From Desulfobacteraceae bacterium (GTDB lineage Bacteria > Desulfobacterota > Desulfobacteria > Desulfobacterales > Desulfosalsimonadaceae): a stretch of 53,582 nt of DNA. The stretch covers positions 1 to 53,582 of the forward strand of contig QZJS01000112.1 of assembly GCA_003597945.1 (NCBI GenBank), written 5' to 3'. This document shows, in pieces, positions 17,454 to 25,803 of this stretch. The notes under the pieces were generated by a model. The model searched no databases, had not been told where the DNA came from, and was given only the letters and a program-made list of their open reading frames with translations. Numbering within the stretch: the stretch's first letter is position 1; every line of letters starts with the position of its first letter. A program made the position numbers and the translations under genes.

Positions 17454-19520
17454 ATGAAGACCATCGTAAACATCAGTCTGGGAAACAGCTCGGACGATTT
17501 TAATTTCACCGCTCCGTTCATGGGACAACATTACCGAATCATGCGATTCGGAACCGACGGCGACGCCGGCAAAGCGGCCGACCTGCTGCAGGAATGGGAT
17601 ACCAAAGCCGAAGCCATCGGTCTTGGGTACATCAAATTCCCTTACGGCATCGGTCCGGCCAGCCTGATGGAAAAACACACAAAAAAATTATATCAGCTCG
17701 GCCAACAACTGCATACCCCTTTTACCACAGGAACCGCACTCCGCAGCGTCAGCCATGAATGGACCATAAGACATCTTCAGTATAAATTCGGAAACAACTA
17801 TTTCAACAACAGCCGCGTGTTCTTCTTTTCCGGCATGATCAACTCCACCATCGCCAAAGTACTTTCCGAATATACCACCAACCTGAAATTCGCCGATCCC
17901 GTCATTCAAGACGGCATCCCCAAGTTTCTCAATTCCTATGACGACCTGGAGCTCTATGCAAAGGGCATCCACGGTCTTCTGCAATGGGTGCCGAGCAAAC
18001 AGTTCTCCAATTACACCATGCCGCTGAAGGCCTATAATGAATTCATCGTCCGGCGGGCGGTTCAGCAGGCTTCTTTTATTGTGGCGCCTTTTCATGAATT
18101 CTTCAAATACGTCGGCAATTGCGGCATCCGGGAACTGGGCGGCAAAATCGTGATCACCTCCATCGCCTATGACGACCGGGTGAACTTTCTTAAGGAAAGG
18201 GGTGTGGACTGCATCATCGACACCACCCCGAAAATCTTAAAACGCGTGGTCAGTTTCAGTGTGCTTGAAGCCATGATTATGACGGCACTGGGGAAAACCC
18301 CGGAAACACTGACCAGCGATGATCTGCTGGAAGTGATCTCGGAACTGCGCATGGATCCGCGAGTGGTTTTCCCCTCCGGCCGCGAAAAACGCGTCAACCG
18401 ATTCGCTTTTGTGGTACATCCCCTGTCCCAGGATTATCTGAAAAAAATCAAGCCGGTGGGGATGATTTCAAAACTGACGCCAAAATCCACTATGGACACC
18501 ATTGAGAAAGTGATGGCCTATTCGCCGCCCTTCGTCTACTCAAAAGTCACCGGCATCAAATCACCTACGGGTATTGAAGCCGAAGGCTGGCTCATCGCCA
18601 TCGGCGCGACCCCAAGGCAAATGCTGGCTCACAGCCCGGAATTCATCAACACCCGCCTTCTCAAAGCCGCTAAAATCGCCAAAAGCCTCGGGGCCCAGAT
18701 CCTCGGGCTCGGGGCATTGACAAAGGCCATGGGCGATGCGGGCGTCACCGTGGCCAAGCTTTCTGATCTTCCCATCACCACGGGAAACAGTTACAGCGCC
18801 TCCGCCGCTCTATGGGCCACCGCCGAAGCCGTCCGCCGCATGGGCCTTATTGAAGTGGCCAAGGGGAAAAAACTCAAAGGTAAAACCATGGTCATCGGCG
18901 CCACCGGGGCCGTGGGATCGGTTTGCAGCCAGCTTCTGGCAACCGCCTTTGAAGAAGTCTACATGGTGGATGTTCACGATGCCAAGCTGCTTGCCCTGAG
19001 GGAGTCGATTTTAAATGAATTTAAAAATGTCAACGTTACCATCTCCACCCGTGCCGATAAATATCTGCCGGAAATGGATGTCATTGTCACCGCCACAGCC
19101 ATGCCCGCCAAACAGATGCTGGACATCAACCACGTCAAGCCCGGCTGCGTGATCACGGATGTGAACCGGCCGCTTAATTTCACCCTTAAACACACCAAAA
19201 AACGCCCGGATGTGCTGATCATCGCCTCAGGCGAGATCACCCTGCCGGGTGAGCCGGAACTGAAAGATATCGGTCTGCCGCCCGGCACGGCCTACGCGAG
19301 TATGGCCGAGGCCATTGTCCTGGCCCTGGAAGGCCGGTTTGAAAATTTCAGCGTCGGCCGGGACATTAAATGGGAAAAGGTCAGTGAAATTTATAAAATG
19401 GGACTCAAACACGGCATGCGGCTGGCCTCCATCACCGGGATCGAAGGGGTGTTGACGGACAAGGATTTCGAGAGGGTCAGAGCGCTGGCCCTCAGGGCAA
19501 GAGAAAACGGCCGGCAATGA
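17454..19520 (+). CDS. acyl-ACP-reductase-like protein with large unknown N-terminal domain
   Basis: A 688-residue protein. Residues about 317-688 match cyanobacterial acyl-ACP reductase (AAR) along their length: FVVHPLSQ at the start, LGALTKAMG, TTGNSYSASAAL, the Rossmann loop GATGAVGS at 482-489, and EGRFENFSVGRD near the end. In Synechococcus AAR, Cys294 forms the acyl-thioester; the aligned residue here is Ser616 in YASMAEA. So the canonical two-step reduction is unlikely as such. Residues 1-316 (for example IKFPYGIGPASLMEK and KIVITSIAYDDRVNFL) belong to no family I recognise. ATG at 17454 is preferred over GTG 17445 because of its spacing from AAGGG. The fold call is strong; the reaction is unknown. 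Confidence 0.8.
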   Translation: MKTIVNISLGNSSDDFNFTAPFMGQHYRIMRFGTDGDAGKAADLLQEWDTKAEAIGLGYIKFPYGIGPASLMEKHTKKLYQLGQQLHTPFTTGTALRSVSHEWTIRHLQYKFGNNYFNNSRVFFFSGMINSTIAKVLSEYTTNLKFADPVIQDGIPKFLNSYDDLELYAKGIHGLLQWVPSKQFSNYTMPLKAYNEFIVRRAVQQASFIVAPFHEFFKYVGNCGIRELGGKIVITSIAYDDRVNFLKERGVDCIIDTTPKILKRVVSFSVLEAMIMTALGKTPETLTSDDLLEVISELRMDPRVVFPSGREKRVNRFAFVVHPLSQDYLKKIKPVGMISKLTPKSTMDTIEKVMAYSPPFVYSKVTGIKSPTGIEAEGWLIAIGATPRQMLAHSPEFINTRLLKAAKIAKSLGAQILGLGALTKAMGDAGVTVAKLSDLPITTGNSYSASAALWATAEAVRRMGLIEVAKGKKLKGKTMVIGATGAVGSVCSQLLATAFEEVYMVDVHDAKLLALRESILNEFKNVNVTISTRADKYLPEMDVIVTATAMPAKQMLDINHVKPGCVITDVNRPLNFTLKHTKKRPDVLIIASGEITLPGEPELKDIGLPPGTAYASMAEAIVLALEGRFENFSVGRDIKWEKVSEIYKMGLKHGMRLASITGIEGVLTDKDFERVRALALRARENGRQ

Positions 19521-19635
19521 ACGGGATTTGGGTGCTTCTGAATCATGTCCGTCCTTTGATGCCGCGTTTTCGCGCCCGAATTCGGAACGGGAGCCTGCTT
19601 GCCATGGACGGCATCCATACCGCAGGCAGCCCGCG

Positions 19636-20598
19636 ATGGATAGCGGCCTGATGGAAAAATTCCGCGATCAGGGTGATATGCTCGCCAACCGCGTAAAAAA
19701 GCGGTTCAAACACCTCCGCAAGCGCTTTTTATCTCAAAACATCGAAGTTTTTCGCCTTTACGACTGGGATATTCCCGAAATCCGGGCCGTGGTGGACTGG
19801 TATGCCGGCCACCTGGTGATCGGCGAATATCTGCGCCGCCAGTCCGTGGACGAATGGCTTCCCCTGATGGCCGAAGCCGTGGCAAAAGCTCTGGACGTCC
19901 CCAGGGAGAATGTGCATCTGAAGGCGCGGCGGGCCGGAAAACAGGATGGGAAGCGCTACGAACGGATCGATCATACCGAACAAAAAATCATCGTATCCGA
20001 AAGGGACATGAAGTTTTACGTCAACCCGTTTGATTTCGTGGACACCGGACTTTTTTCGGATCATCGCAATACCCGGCAGATGATCCGGAATGCGGCCGAC
20101 GGCAAGGATTTCCTCAATCTCTACTGTTACACGGCCACCTTTTCCTGTTACGCGGCCAAAGGCGGGGCCCGGTCCACCCTTTCCGTGGACCGGTCTGAAT
20201 CGGTGCTGCAGTGGGCCAGTGAAAATATGACCTTAAACGCCATCGCCCCGGACAACAACCGGATCATCCAGGCTCACACCCTTGATTTCCTCAAAAAAGC
20301 CGCACGCAACGGCCCGCAATTCGACTTGGCCGTGGTGGACCCGCCCTCTTTTTCCACCACCCGTACCCGCAATCTGCAATTTGATATCGTCGCGGACCAC
20401 CCAGGCGTCCTTGAAGCGGTAATCGCCGTAATGCGAAAAGGCGGCACTATCTTCTTCTCCACCAACCATCAGGATTTCACGCCCCGCATGGAATCCCTCA
20501 ATGCCGCCGACATCAAAGAAATAACCGATTTAACCATTCCCGAAGACTATGTCCGCAAGCGAGCCCCCATCCACCGCTGCTGGCGGATCAAGGTCTGA
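19636..20598 (+). CDS. rlmK: 23S rRNA methyltransferase, RlmK-type (stand-alone)
   Basis: A protein of 320 residues from ATG 19636, equal to the C-terminal half of E. coli RlmKL. RlmK makes m7G2069 in 23S rRNA. Seen here: DMLANRVKKRFKHLRKRF near the N-terminus, KFYVNPFDFVDTGLFSDHR, the SAM-binding FLNLYCYTATFSCYAAKGGA, and the catalytic-type VVDPPSFSTT. The frame is open further upstream to 19528, but those residues look non-coding. No strong ribosome site precedes 19636. The other half, RlmL, is a separate gene at 47555-48754. A different rRNA target within the same COG1092 family is possible. Confidence 0.82.
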   Translation: MDSGLMEKFRDQGDMLANRVKKRFKHLRKRFLSQNIEVFRLYDWDIPEIRAVVDWYAGHLVIGEYLRRQSVDEWLPLMAEAVAKALDVPRENVHLKARRAGKQDGKRYERIDHTEQKIIVSERDMKFYVNPFDFVDTGLFSDHRNTRQMIRNAADGKDFLNLYCYTATFSCYAAKGGARSTLSVDRSESVLQWASENMTLNAIAPDNNRIIQAHTLDFLKKAARNGPQFDLAVVDPPSFSTTRTRNLQFDIVADHPGVLEAVIAVMRKGGTIFFSTNHQDFTPRMESLNAADIKEITDLTIPEDYVRKRAPIHRCWRIKV

Positions 20599-20702
20599 TT
20601 TCTTTGCTTCGAGTCCATACCTTAATTTTACACGAAACTCCGTGTCAATAGTTATTACGGAAAAACCGATCCCCCCCGGATAACGATCTCTGAAGTTTTT
20701 GC

Positions 20703-20720
20703 TTCCGGGACGTCCCGGAA
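20703..20720. repeat. 18-bp perfect palindrome
   Basis: TTCCGGGACGTCCCGGAA is its own reverse complement. It lies in the 247-base gap between the convergent ends of rlmK and htrA. As a hairpin it would have a seven-base stem and an ACGT loop, but no T-run follows on either strand. Its role is unknown; it may be a protein-binding site or a terminator variant. Confidence 0.5.
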
Positions 20721-20845
20721 CTAAAATTCAGGCCGGTGAAAACATCGCCAGATATGTCTTAAAAATCCGGTTTAAAATGAAATTTATTCATGATTACAGG
20801 CATTATTTTAATATTGATAATGGTTTTTCCATATAACGTCCGCGC

Positions 20846-22312
20846 TTATTTGGCCAGCGTTGCGACAACCAGCCCGCTGCCGGGACGTTTCATCAGAAGC
20901 TGAATCTTTTCTCCCTCATCAGCATTTTCAAACATTTTCCGGCAATCCGCCACCGTGCGGATCGGCTGGTGATTGACTTCAAAAATCACATCATTTTGCC
21001 TGACGCCGGCTTTATCCGCCTTGCCTCCGGGCGTGATGCCGACAACAATCACCCCTTGTTTCGGTTCGATATTCAATCTTTCGGCGATTTCAGGGGTAAT
21101 GTCTGAAAGAGCCATTCCCAGCATGCCGGGTTCTCCCGGTTCATCGCCGGGAGTTTTATCATAAGGCCCCTTCTCCACCCGCTTTGCAATTTCAACCGTG
21201 ACGGTTTTGGCCTTGCCTTCCCGATAAACCCCGATCTTTGCTTTTTCTCCGACGCCGAGATCAGAGATTTTTTTGGAAAGATCCCGCCCGGATTCAATGT
21301 TTTCGCCGTTGAGGGAAACAATAATGTCGTTGGGCCGGATGCCGGCTTTATCCGCCGGATCGCCCGGAAATACCTCGGTGACAAGCGCGCCGTGATCTAA
21401 GCCGTAGTATTGGGTCAGATCCGCGTTTAAATCCTGTATGGCCACGCCCAGCCATCCGCGGGTCACGGCCCCGTTTTTCCGGAGCTGTTCGATGACGGTT
21501 TTGGCCATATCAGCGGGAATGGCAAAGCCGATTCCCGCGCCGCCGGCAATAATAGCGGTGTTGATGCCCACCACCTCGCCGTTGAGATTAAGCAGCGGGC
21601 CGCCGCTGTTGCCCGGGTTGATGGACGCGTCGGTTTGAATAAAATCATCATATGGACCCGCGCCGATAACCCGCCCCTTGGCGCTGACAATGCCGGCGGT
21701 CACGGTGTGCTCGAGCCCAAAGGGATTTCCGATGGCCAGGACCCATTGACCGATCTGAAGCTTGCCCGAATCGCCCAGTTTGAGACTCGGCAGTTCATGG
21801 TCCGCCTTGATCCGGATCAGCGCGATATCCGTGGAAATATCCGTACCGATGATTTCGGCCGGATATTCCTTGCCGTTTTTGAGCTTGACCTGGATCTGAT
21901 CCGCACCGTCAATCACATGGTTATTGGTAACGATATAGCCGTCATTGTCCAGAATGAATCCGGACCCCAGGCTTTTTTGTTTGAAATCCCGCTGGGGCAT
22001 GTTTTGGAAAAACCGGTCGAAAAAATTCTGAAACGGATCATTGGGACCCCGGGGGGCGTTAAAAAAATGTTCATATACCCGCCCGCCCCCGTTAATGGTT
22101 CTTTCGGTGCTGATGTTTACCACCGCAGGTCCGGCGGCCTGGGCAAGCGTTGTAAAATTTCGGGGAATCATATCCGCCGCCGTTGATCCGACGGCATGGG
22201 CGGTCATTCCGGAGGACGGAATTTGTGCCGCGACCACGAGCATGGCCAAAGACATGATGACAATACAGGCAATCCGTCTGTTTATTTTGGCGTTATCCAT
22301 ATTCATATCCAT
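20846..22312 (-). CDS. HtrA/Deg family periplasmic serine protease
   Basis: A 488-residue protein. After a signal-anchor region come a trypsin-like domain with the triad His132 (NNHVIDGA), Asp162 (STDIALIRI) and Ser236 (NPGNSGGPLL), then two PDZ domains (one near GALVTEVFPGDPADKAGI, the second near GVIVVGITPGGKADKAG). It would degrade or refold damaged envelope proteins as DegP/DegQ/MucD do. The phrase QSLAMLVVAAQ marks the hydrophobic N-terminus. GGGAGA precedes the ATG. A single-domain receiver gene ends 16 bases upstream on the same strand, so the two are an operon. Confidence 0.92.
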   Translation of the reverse strand: MDMNMDNAKINRRIACIVIMSLAMLVVAAQIPSSGMTAHAVGSTAADMIPRNFTTLAQAAGPAVVNISTERTINGGGRVYEHFFNAPRGPNDPFQNFFDRFFQNMPQRDFKQKSLGSGFILDNDGYIVTNNHVIDGADQIQVKLKNGKEYPAEIIGTDISTDIALIRIKADHELPSLKLGDSGKLQIGQWVLAIGNPFGLEHTVTAGIVSAKGRVIGAGPYDDFIQTDASINPGNSGGPLLNLNGEVVGINTAIIAGGAGIGFAIPADMAKTVIEQLRKNGAVTRGWLGVAIQDLNADLTQYYGLDHGALVTEVFPGDPADKAGIRPNDIIVSLNGENIESGRDLSKKISDLGVGEKAKIGVYREGKAKTVTVEIAKRVEKGPYDKTPGDEPGEPGMLGMALSDITPEIAERLNIEPKQGVIVVGITPGGKADKAGVRQNDVIFEVNHQPIRTVADCRKMFENADEGEKIQLLMKRPGSGLVVATLAK

Positions 22313-22328
22313 TTAATCTCCCTGTAAA

Positions 22329-22682
22329 TTATTGTGTAACGCAGGCTCTTATTTTCTCCACGAGAACATTGATGCCGTCGGACTTGTCATAATAATCCGC
22401 GGCCCCTTTGACGACGGTTTTCTGACTTTCAATGGAATAGACGCTGGCGACGATGACCTTGGTCCGATGAATAAACGTATCAATGATTTTAAATAAGATG
22501 CCGCCATCCACCTGCGGCATCTTAATGTCTAACAGGATGATGTCCACGGGGGTTTTCAGCAGAGTTTCATACGCGGCTTCCGCGTTGTCGGATTCCAGTA
22601 CGCAAAACCCTTCCCGGGAAAGAACCTGACGGTAGATGTCGCGGATCCGTTTTTCATCATCGGCAATCAGTATCGTTTTCAT
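22329..22682 (-). CDS. single-domain response regulator (receiver only)
   Basis: A 117-residue CheY-like receiver with no output domain. The acidic pocket is Asp8/Asp9 and the phospho-acceptor is Asp52 in IILLDIKMPQVDG. The switch residue lies in VIVASVYS and the conserved Lys near the C-terminus. The start ATG 22682 is preferred to GTG 22697 because AAGG lies about nine bases upstream. Being co-transcribed with htrA is unusual and suggests that this receiver modulates envelope stress signalling, perhaps as a phosphate sink or protein-protein switch for the nearby histidine kinase. Confidence 0.85.
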   Translation of the reverse strand: MKTILIADDEKRIRDIYRQVLSREGFCVLESDNAEAAYETLLKTPVDIILLDIKMPQVDGGILFKIIDTFIHRTKVIVASVYSIESQKTVVKGAADYYDKSDGINVLVEKIRACVTQ

Positions 22683-22752
22683 GGCGGCGCCTTTCACTGC
22701 TGATTAATGCGCGTGTCGGGATCTGGCTCCGTTTTTTTGGGAAGCCGCTGGC

Positions 22753-22799
22753 ACTATACTGCCGCACAGCTAAGAATACGGTTAAAATAAGATTAAAAT
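22753..22799 (-). promoter_or_regulatory. promoter with OmpR-type direct repeats for the receiver-htrA operon
   Basis: On the minus strand a -10 TATAGT (22753-22758) has no recognisable -35. Instead two direct repeats of TTAAAAT (22782-22788 and 22793-22799), 11 bases apart, lie upstream. Paired direct repeats with this spacing are the usual binding pattern of OmpR/PhoB regulators, which replace a weak -35. A nine-base inverted repeat AAAATAAGA / TCTTATTTT (22784-22792 / 22802-22810) overlaps them. The regulator encoded at 24293-24970 is the obvious candidate. Confidence 0.45.
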
Positions 22800-22832
22800 T
22801 TTCTTATTTTTCGATGAAGTGAAATGATCTGG

Positions 22833-24296
22833 TCAGGCAAGGGGAAGAGTGACGGTAAAGACGGCGCCTTTGCCGGGCCGGCTGACCACGGCGATATCTC
22901 CTTTGTGGGCTCTGGCAATCGACCTGGCGATACTCAAGCCAAGCCCGCTTCCGGAAGACGCCGTATCCTGGCGGGGATTGGGGATTCGGTAGAATTTGGC
23001 AAAAATCCGGGACAGGTTTTCCGGCGAAATCCCGATTCCCGTATCCCTGATCTCAATGCTTGCGGCATGCACCGAAACGGCGAGGCTCAAATGGATTTTC
23101 CCGCCCGCCGGGGTAAACGTGACGGCATTGTTGATGAGGTTGAAAAACAGGCGTCGCAGGTGGGTTTTATCGCCGTTGATAAAGATGGCGGCATCCGGGA
23201 AATCGCATTGGACGGCAATTTGTTTCGAATCGGCAAGGATGCGGCTCTGCTCATAAATTTCTTTAAGAAATAGGGTCAGATCAAATTTTTCAAACCGGAA
23301 TACCTCCGGGTTGTAATCAAACTTTGCCAGAAGGAGCAAATCCTTGATGATCCGGATCATCCGGTCCGTTTCTTCCAGGGTGACGGCAATCACCCGCCGG
23401 TATTCATCAACATCTCTGGTTTCGGACAGGGCCAGCTCCAGTTCGCCGCGCATGATGGCCAGCGGCGTTTTAAGTTCATGGGCGACGTGGGAACTGAACT
23501 CATTGACATGGGCAAAGGATTGTTCCAGGCGTTCGATCATGGCGTTAAAGGATCGGATCAAGCCCTGCATTTCCACGTCCGCTTCCATTTCCCGGATGCG
23601 CAGGTTCAAATCGGTATGGGTGATATCATCGGCGATGCGGGTCACGTTGGTGACGGGTTTTAAAATTCTGCCGGCAAAAAACCGGCCCAGGAAGCTGGTC
23701 AGCCCCAGAATGAAAAAAATACTCAGCCCGATGAAATAAAGCACCCATTTCAGGGTGCGTGCAACCGCATCCAGCGACGTGCCCACCTGGATGACCAGCA
23801 TATTTTTCTGCCTGAATGAAAACGGAAGGCTGATGGCGCGCAGTCTTAACGACGCATCGCCGATGGTTTTAAAGACGACCTGATCCCCGGAAAAAGGAAG
23901 CCGGTGATGAAACAGGGATGCGACGGACTCATTGAAATTGCCGGACCTGATCACCGAACGACCGGCTGCGTCATAAATATTGATATAATCATTATTGAGG
24001 TTTAAGGCCTGGACATCGGATCGCCACATTTCGTCGATGATCAGACGCGCGCGGTCCTCCAGTCCCAGCAGCTTGTTGATCAGGTGCTGCTGCCGGGTCT
24101 CATAGCTTGTCAAAGCTTCATAGGATTTGATGATCGTGACGATTTCGCTGGCTTTAACCCGCAGTTCCTCGTCGAGATTGCGGTACAGGATATGACGGGT
24201 GACCGCAAACAAAATCCCGGAAAAAACAATGAGGATAACGGCCAGGATGGATGTGTATAAAATGGTGGCTTTAAAGCGTATGGAATTAAATTTCAT
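22833..24296 (-). CDS. membrane sensor histidine kinase (OmpR-coupled)
   Basis: A 487-residue protein with an N-terminal helix (about 10-30), a periplasmic domain (about 30-165), a second helix (VLYFIGLSIFFILGLTSFLG), HAMP, then HisKA with His273 in SSHVAHELKTPLAIM and a catalytic HATPase with N-box LFFNLINNAV, G1 DTGIGIS and G2 SGSGLGLSIA. This is the CusS/heavy-metal-sensor-like branch by layout, though the stimulus cannot be read. It overlaps the OmpR-type gene by four bases (ATGA). Together they should form a phosphorelay acting on the envelope. Confidence 0.9.
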   Translation of the reverse strand: MKFNSIRFKATILYTSILAVILIVFSGILFAVTRHILYRNLDEELRVKASEIVTIIKSYEALTSYETRQQHLINKLLGLEDRARLIIDEMWRSDVQALNLNNDYINIYDAAGRSVIRSGNFNESVASLFHHRLPFSGDQVVFKTIGDASLRLRAISLPFSFRQKNMLVIQVGTSLDAVARTLKWVLYFIGLSIFFILGLTSFLGRFFAGRILKPVTNVTRIADDITHTDLNLRIREMEADVEMQGLIRSFNAMIERLEQSFAHVNEFSSHVAHELKTPLAIMRGELELALSETRDVDEYRRVIAVTLEETDRMIRIIKDLLLLAKFDYNPEVFRFEKFDLTLFLKEIYEQSRILADSKQIAVQCDFPDAAIFINGDKTHLRRLFFNLINNAVTFTPAGGKIHLSLAVSVHAASIEIRDTGIGISPENLSRIFAKFYRIPNPRQDTASSGSGLGLSIARSIARAHKGDIAVVSRPGKGAVFTVTLPLA

Positions 24297-24970
24297 TGCG
24301 CTTCCGCTTTAATTATATAGCCCACGCCCCGGATGGAGTGGATGAGTTTGACGGGAAAGTCGGCATCCACTTTTTTCCTCAGGTAATTAATGTAGACGTT
24401 GATGACATTGGAAAAGCTGTCGAAATCCTGGTTCCACACGTGTTCTGAAATCATGGTGCGTGTGACGATCCGGCCGGCGTGAAGCATCAGGTATTCCAGA
24501 AGCGCATATTCGGTCGGCGTCAGTTCAATTGGTTTTCCGGCCCGGGAAACGGTGCGGTGGATCTGGTCCAGTTCAAGATCCGCCACTTTCAGCAGCGTTG
24601 TATTTTCATGCTGCCGCCGCCTGAGCAGGACCCGCACCCGGGCCAGAAATTCGCCGAAGGCAAAGGGTTTGGTCAGGTAATCATCCGCGCCGGAATCCAG
24701 CCCGAAAATCCGGTCCCGAACATCATCCCGGGCGGTCAGCATCAAAATCGGCACGTTGTTGCCGCTTTGCCGAAGCTTTCGGCAGACGGCAAAACCATCT
24801 ACTCCCGGCAGCATGATATCAAGGACAATAAGGTCATAGGTGTTGGTTTCAGCCAGAAAAAGGCCTTCGTCGCCGCTGTTTGCCACGTCCACGGCATAAT
24901 GCTGTTCCTTCAGCCCCCGCTGAATGAATGCGGCCATTCGTTTTTCGTCTTCAATAACCAGGATGCGCAT
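24293..24970 (-). CDS. OmpR-family response regulator
   Basis: A 225-residue regulator with a receiver (Asp7/8 pocket, phospho-acceptor Asp51 in IVLDIMLPGVDG, Lys in LTKPFAFGEF) and a winged-helix C-terminal domain (LTPTEYALLEYLMLHAGRIV, NVINVYINYLRKKVD, IHSIRGVGYI). The start is uncertain: ATG 24970 gives the usual MRILVIED, while GTG 24985 is also in frame; neither has a clear ribosome site. Its stop overlaps the kinase start. The likely target is the receiver-htrA operon downstream (direct repeats at 22782-22799). A toxin-antitoxin pair ends 30 bases upstream. Confidence 0.9.
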   Translation of the reverse strand: MRILVIEDEKRMAAFIQRGLKEQHYAVDVANSGDEGLFLAETNTYDLIVLDIMLPGVDGFAVCRKLRQSGNNVPILMLTARDDVRDRIFGLDSGADDYLTKPFAFGEFLARVRVLLRRRQHENTTLLKVADLELDQIHRTVSRAGKPIELTPTEYALLEYLMLHAGRIVTRTMISEHVWNQDFDSFSNVINVYINYLRKKVDADFPVKLIHSIRGVGYIIKAEAQ

Positions 24971-25000
24971 GGAATGATAAGTCACGGTCTGAGATGATGT

Positions 25001-25420
25001 CTAAACAAGAAATCCTTCCGCGGCCGCGGCGCTTAACAGTCTGTCATCAAAGCATGAAAACGTTACGGAAAGGGATGTTTCCTGCCGCAATATCAGCGCC
25101 GCGGCCAGATGAATGGAATCAAATCCGCGCAACGCGTGTTTTTCCGCCAGATTCCCCGCCATCAAAATGGCATCCTCGGCGAGGTTTACAATAAAATAAT
25201 CACGCCAATCCCTGTTAAAGCATGTCTTGATGCGTTGATGATCCGCTGATGTAAATGACATTTCGCGGAACCGCCGTGCAAACGCGGCCCTTGCTTCCGG
25301 ATAGGCGACCATGGACGTGGCCGCGACCTTTGCCGACTTTACCAGCGCGGCAATAGCTGAAGAGCCGTCTTCTTCCACATAGAGTTTCACAAGACTGCTG
25401 GTGTCTAAATATACAATCAT
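25001..25420 (-). CDS. PIN-domain toxin (VapC-like)
   Basis: A 139-residue PIN-domain protein, start MIVYLDTSSLVKLYVEED. The acidic residues expected for Mg2+ binding and RNA cleavage are D6, E16/17 and, near the end, RGFDSIHLAAA and FDDRLLSAA. VapC toxins cleave tRNA or rRNA when free of antitoxin. The antitoxin gene ends one base upstream, so the two are coupled. The two-component genes follow 30 bases downstream on the same strand. Confidence 0.85.
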   Translation of the reverse strand: MIVYLDTSSLVKLYVEEDGSSAIAALVKSAKVAATSMVAYPEARAAFARRFREMSFTSADHQRIKTCFNRDWRDYFIVNLAEDAILMAGNLAEKHALRGFDSIHLAAALILRQETSLSVTFSCFDDRLLSAAAAEGFLV

Positions 25421-25421
25421 G

Positions 25422-25694
25422 TTAACGCCGGTCCTCCAAGACGGCGCTGGACACGGTCTTGCCTTTTAAGGCAATGCGTTTGCTCATTCCCGCCGGCATG
25501 TTGCCCGACCAGCTTGCCCTGCCGCAACGGATCAGATGGTAAAGTTTTTCCTCCTGATCATCTCCTTTATCCATGGGCATGATCATCGCGATTTCCTTTT
25601 TCCGGTCAGTCACGATGATTTGTTCCCCGGATCTGACTTTTTTCAAATAGCGGCTGATATTTTCTTTTAATTTGCGGATACCGACGGTTTCCAT
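25422..25694 (-). CDS. Phd/YefM-type antitoxin
   Basis: A 90-residue antitoxin. Residues 1-50 (GIRKLKENISRYLKKVRSGE, then IIVTDRKKEIAMIMPM) are the Phd/YefM fold that binds DNA as a dimer. The C-terminal part with SWSGNMPAG and KGKTVSSAVLEDRR would wrap the PIN toxin. GGGAG precedes the ATG. Autoregulation is likely because an inverted repeat lies right after the -10 box of its promoter. Confidence 0.85.
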   Translation of the reverse strand: METVGIRKLKENISRYLKKVRSGEQIIVTDRKKEIAMIMPMDKGDDQEEKLYHLIRCGRASWSGNMPAGMSKRIALKGKTVSSAVLEDRR

Positions 25695-25712
25695 CTTACT
25701 GCTCCCTGATGT

Positions 25713-25763
25713 TGACTTGAAATAATGTAGTCACTTTATAGCCGATGTTGTCTCATTTGTCAA
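25713..25763 (-). promoter_or_regulatory. toxin-antitoxin promoter with operator
   Basis: On the minus strand: TTGACA (25758-25763), a 17-base spacer and TATAAA (25735-25740). Downstream of it TGACT/AGTCA (arms 25713-25717 and 25729-25733) is an inverted repeat, a fitting site for autorepression by the antitoxin. Confidence 0.7.
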
Positions 25764-25803
25764 GGCGATCAACGAGGTGGTCAGGGAAAGCATTAAAAAG
25801 ATG

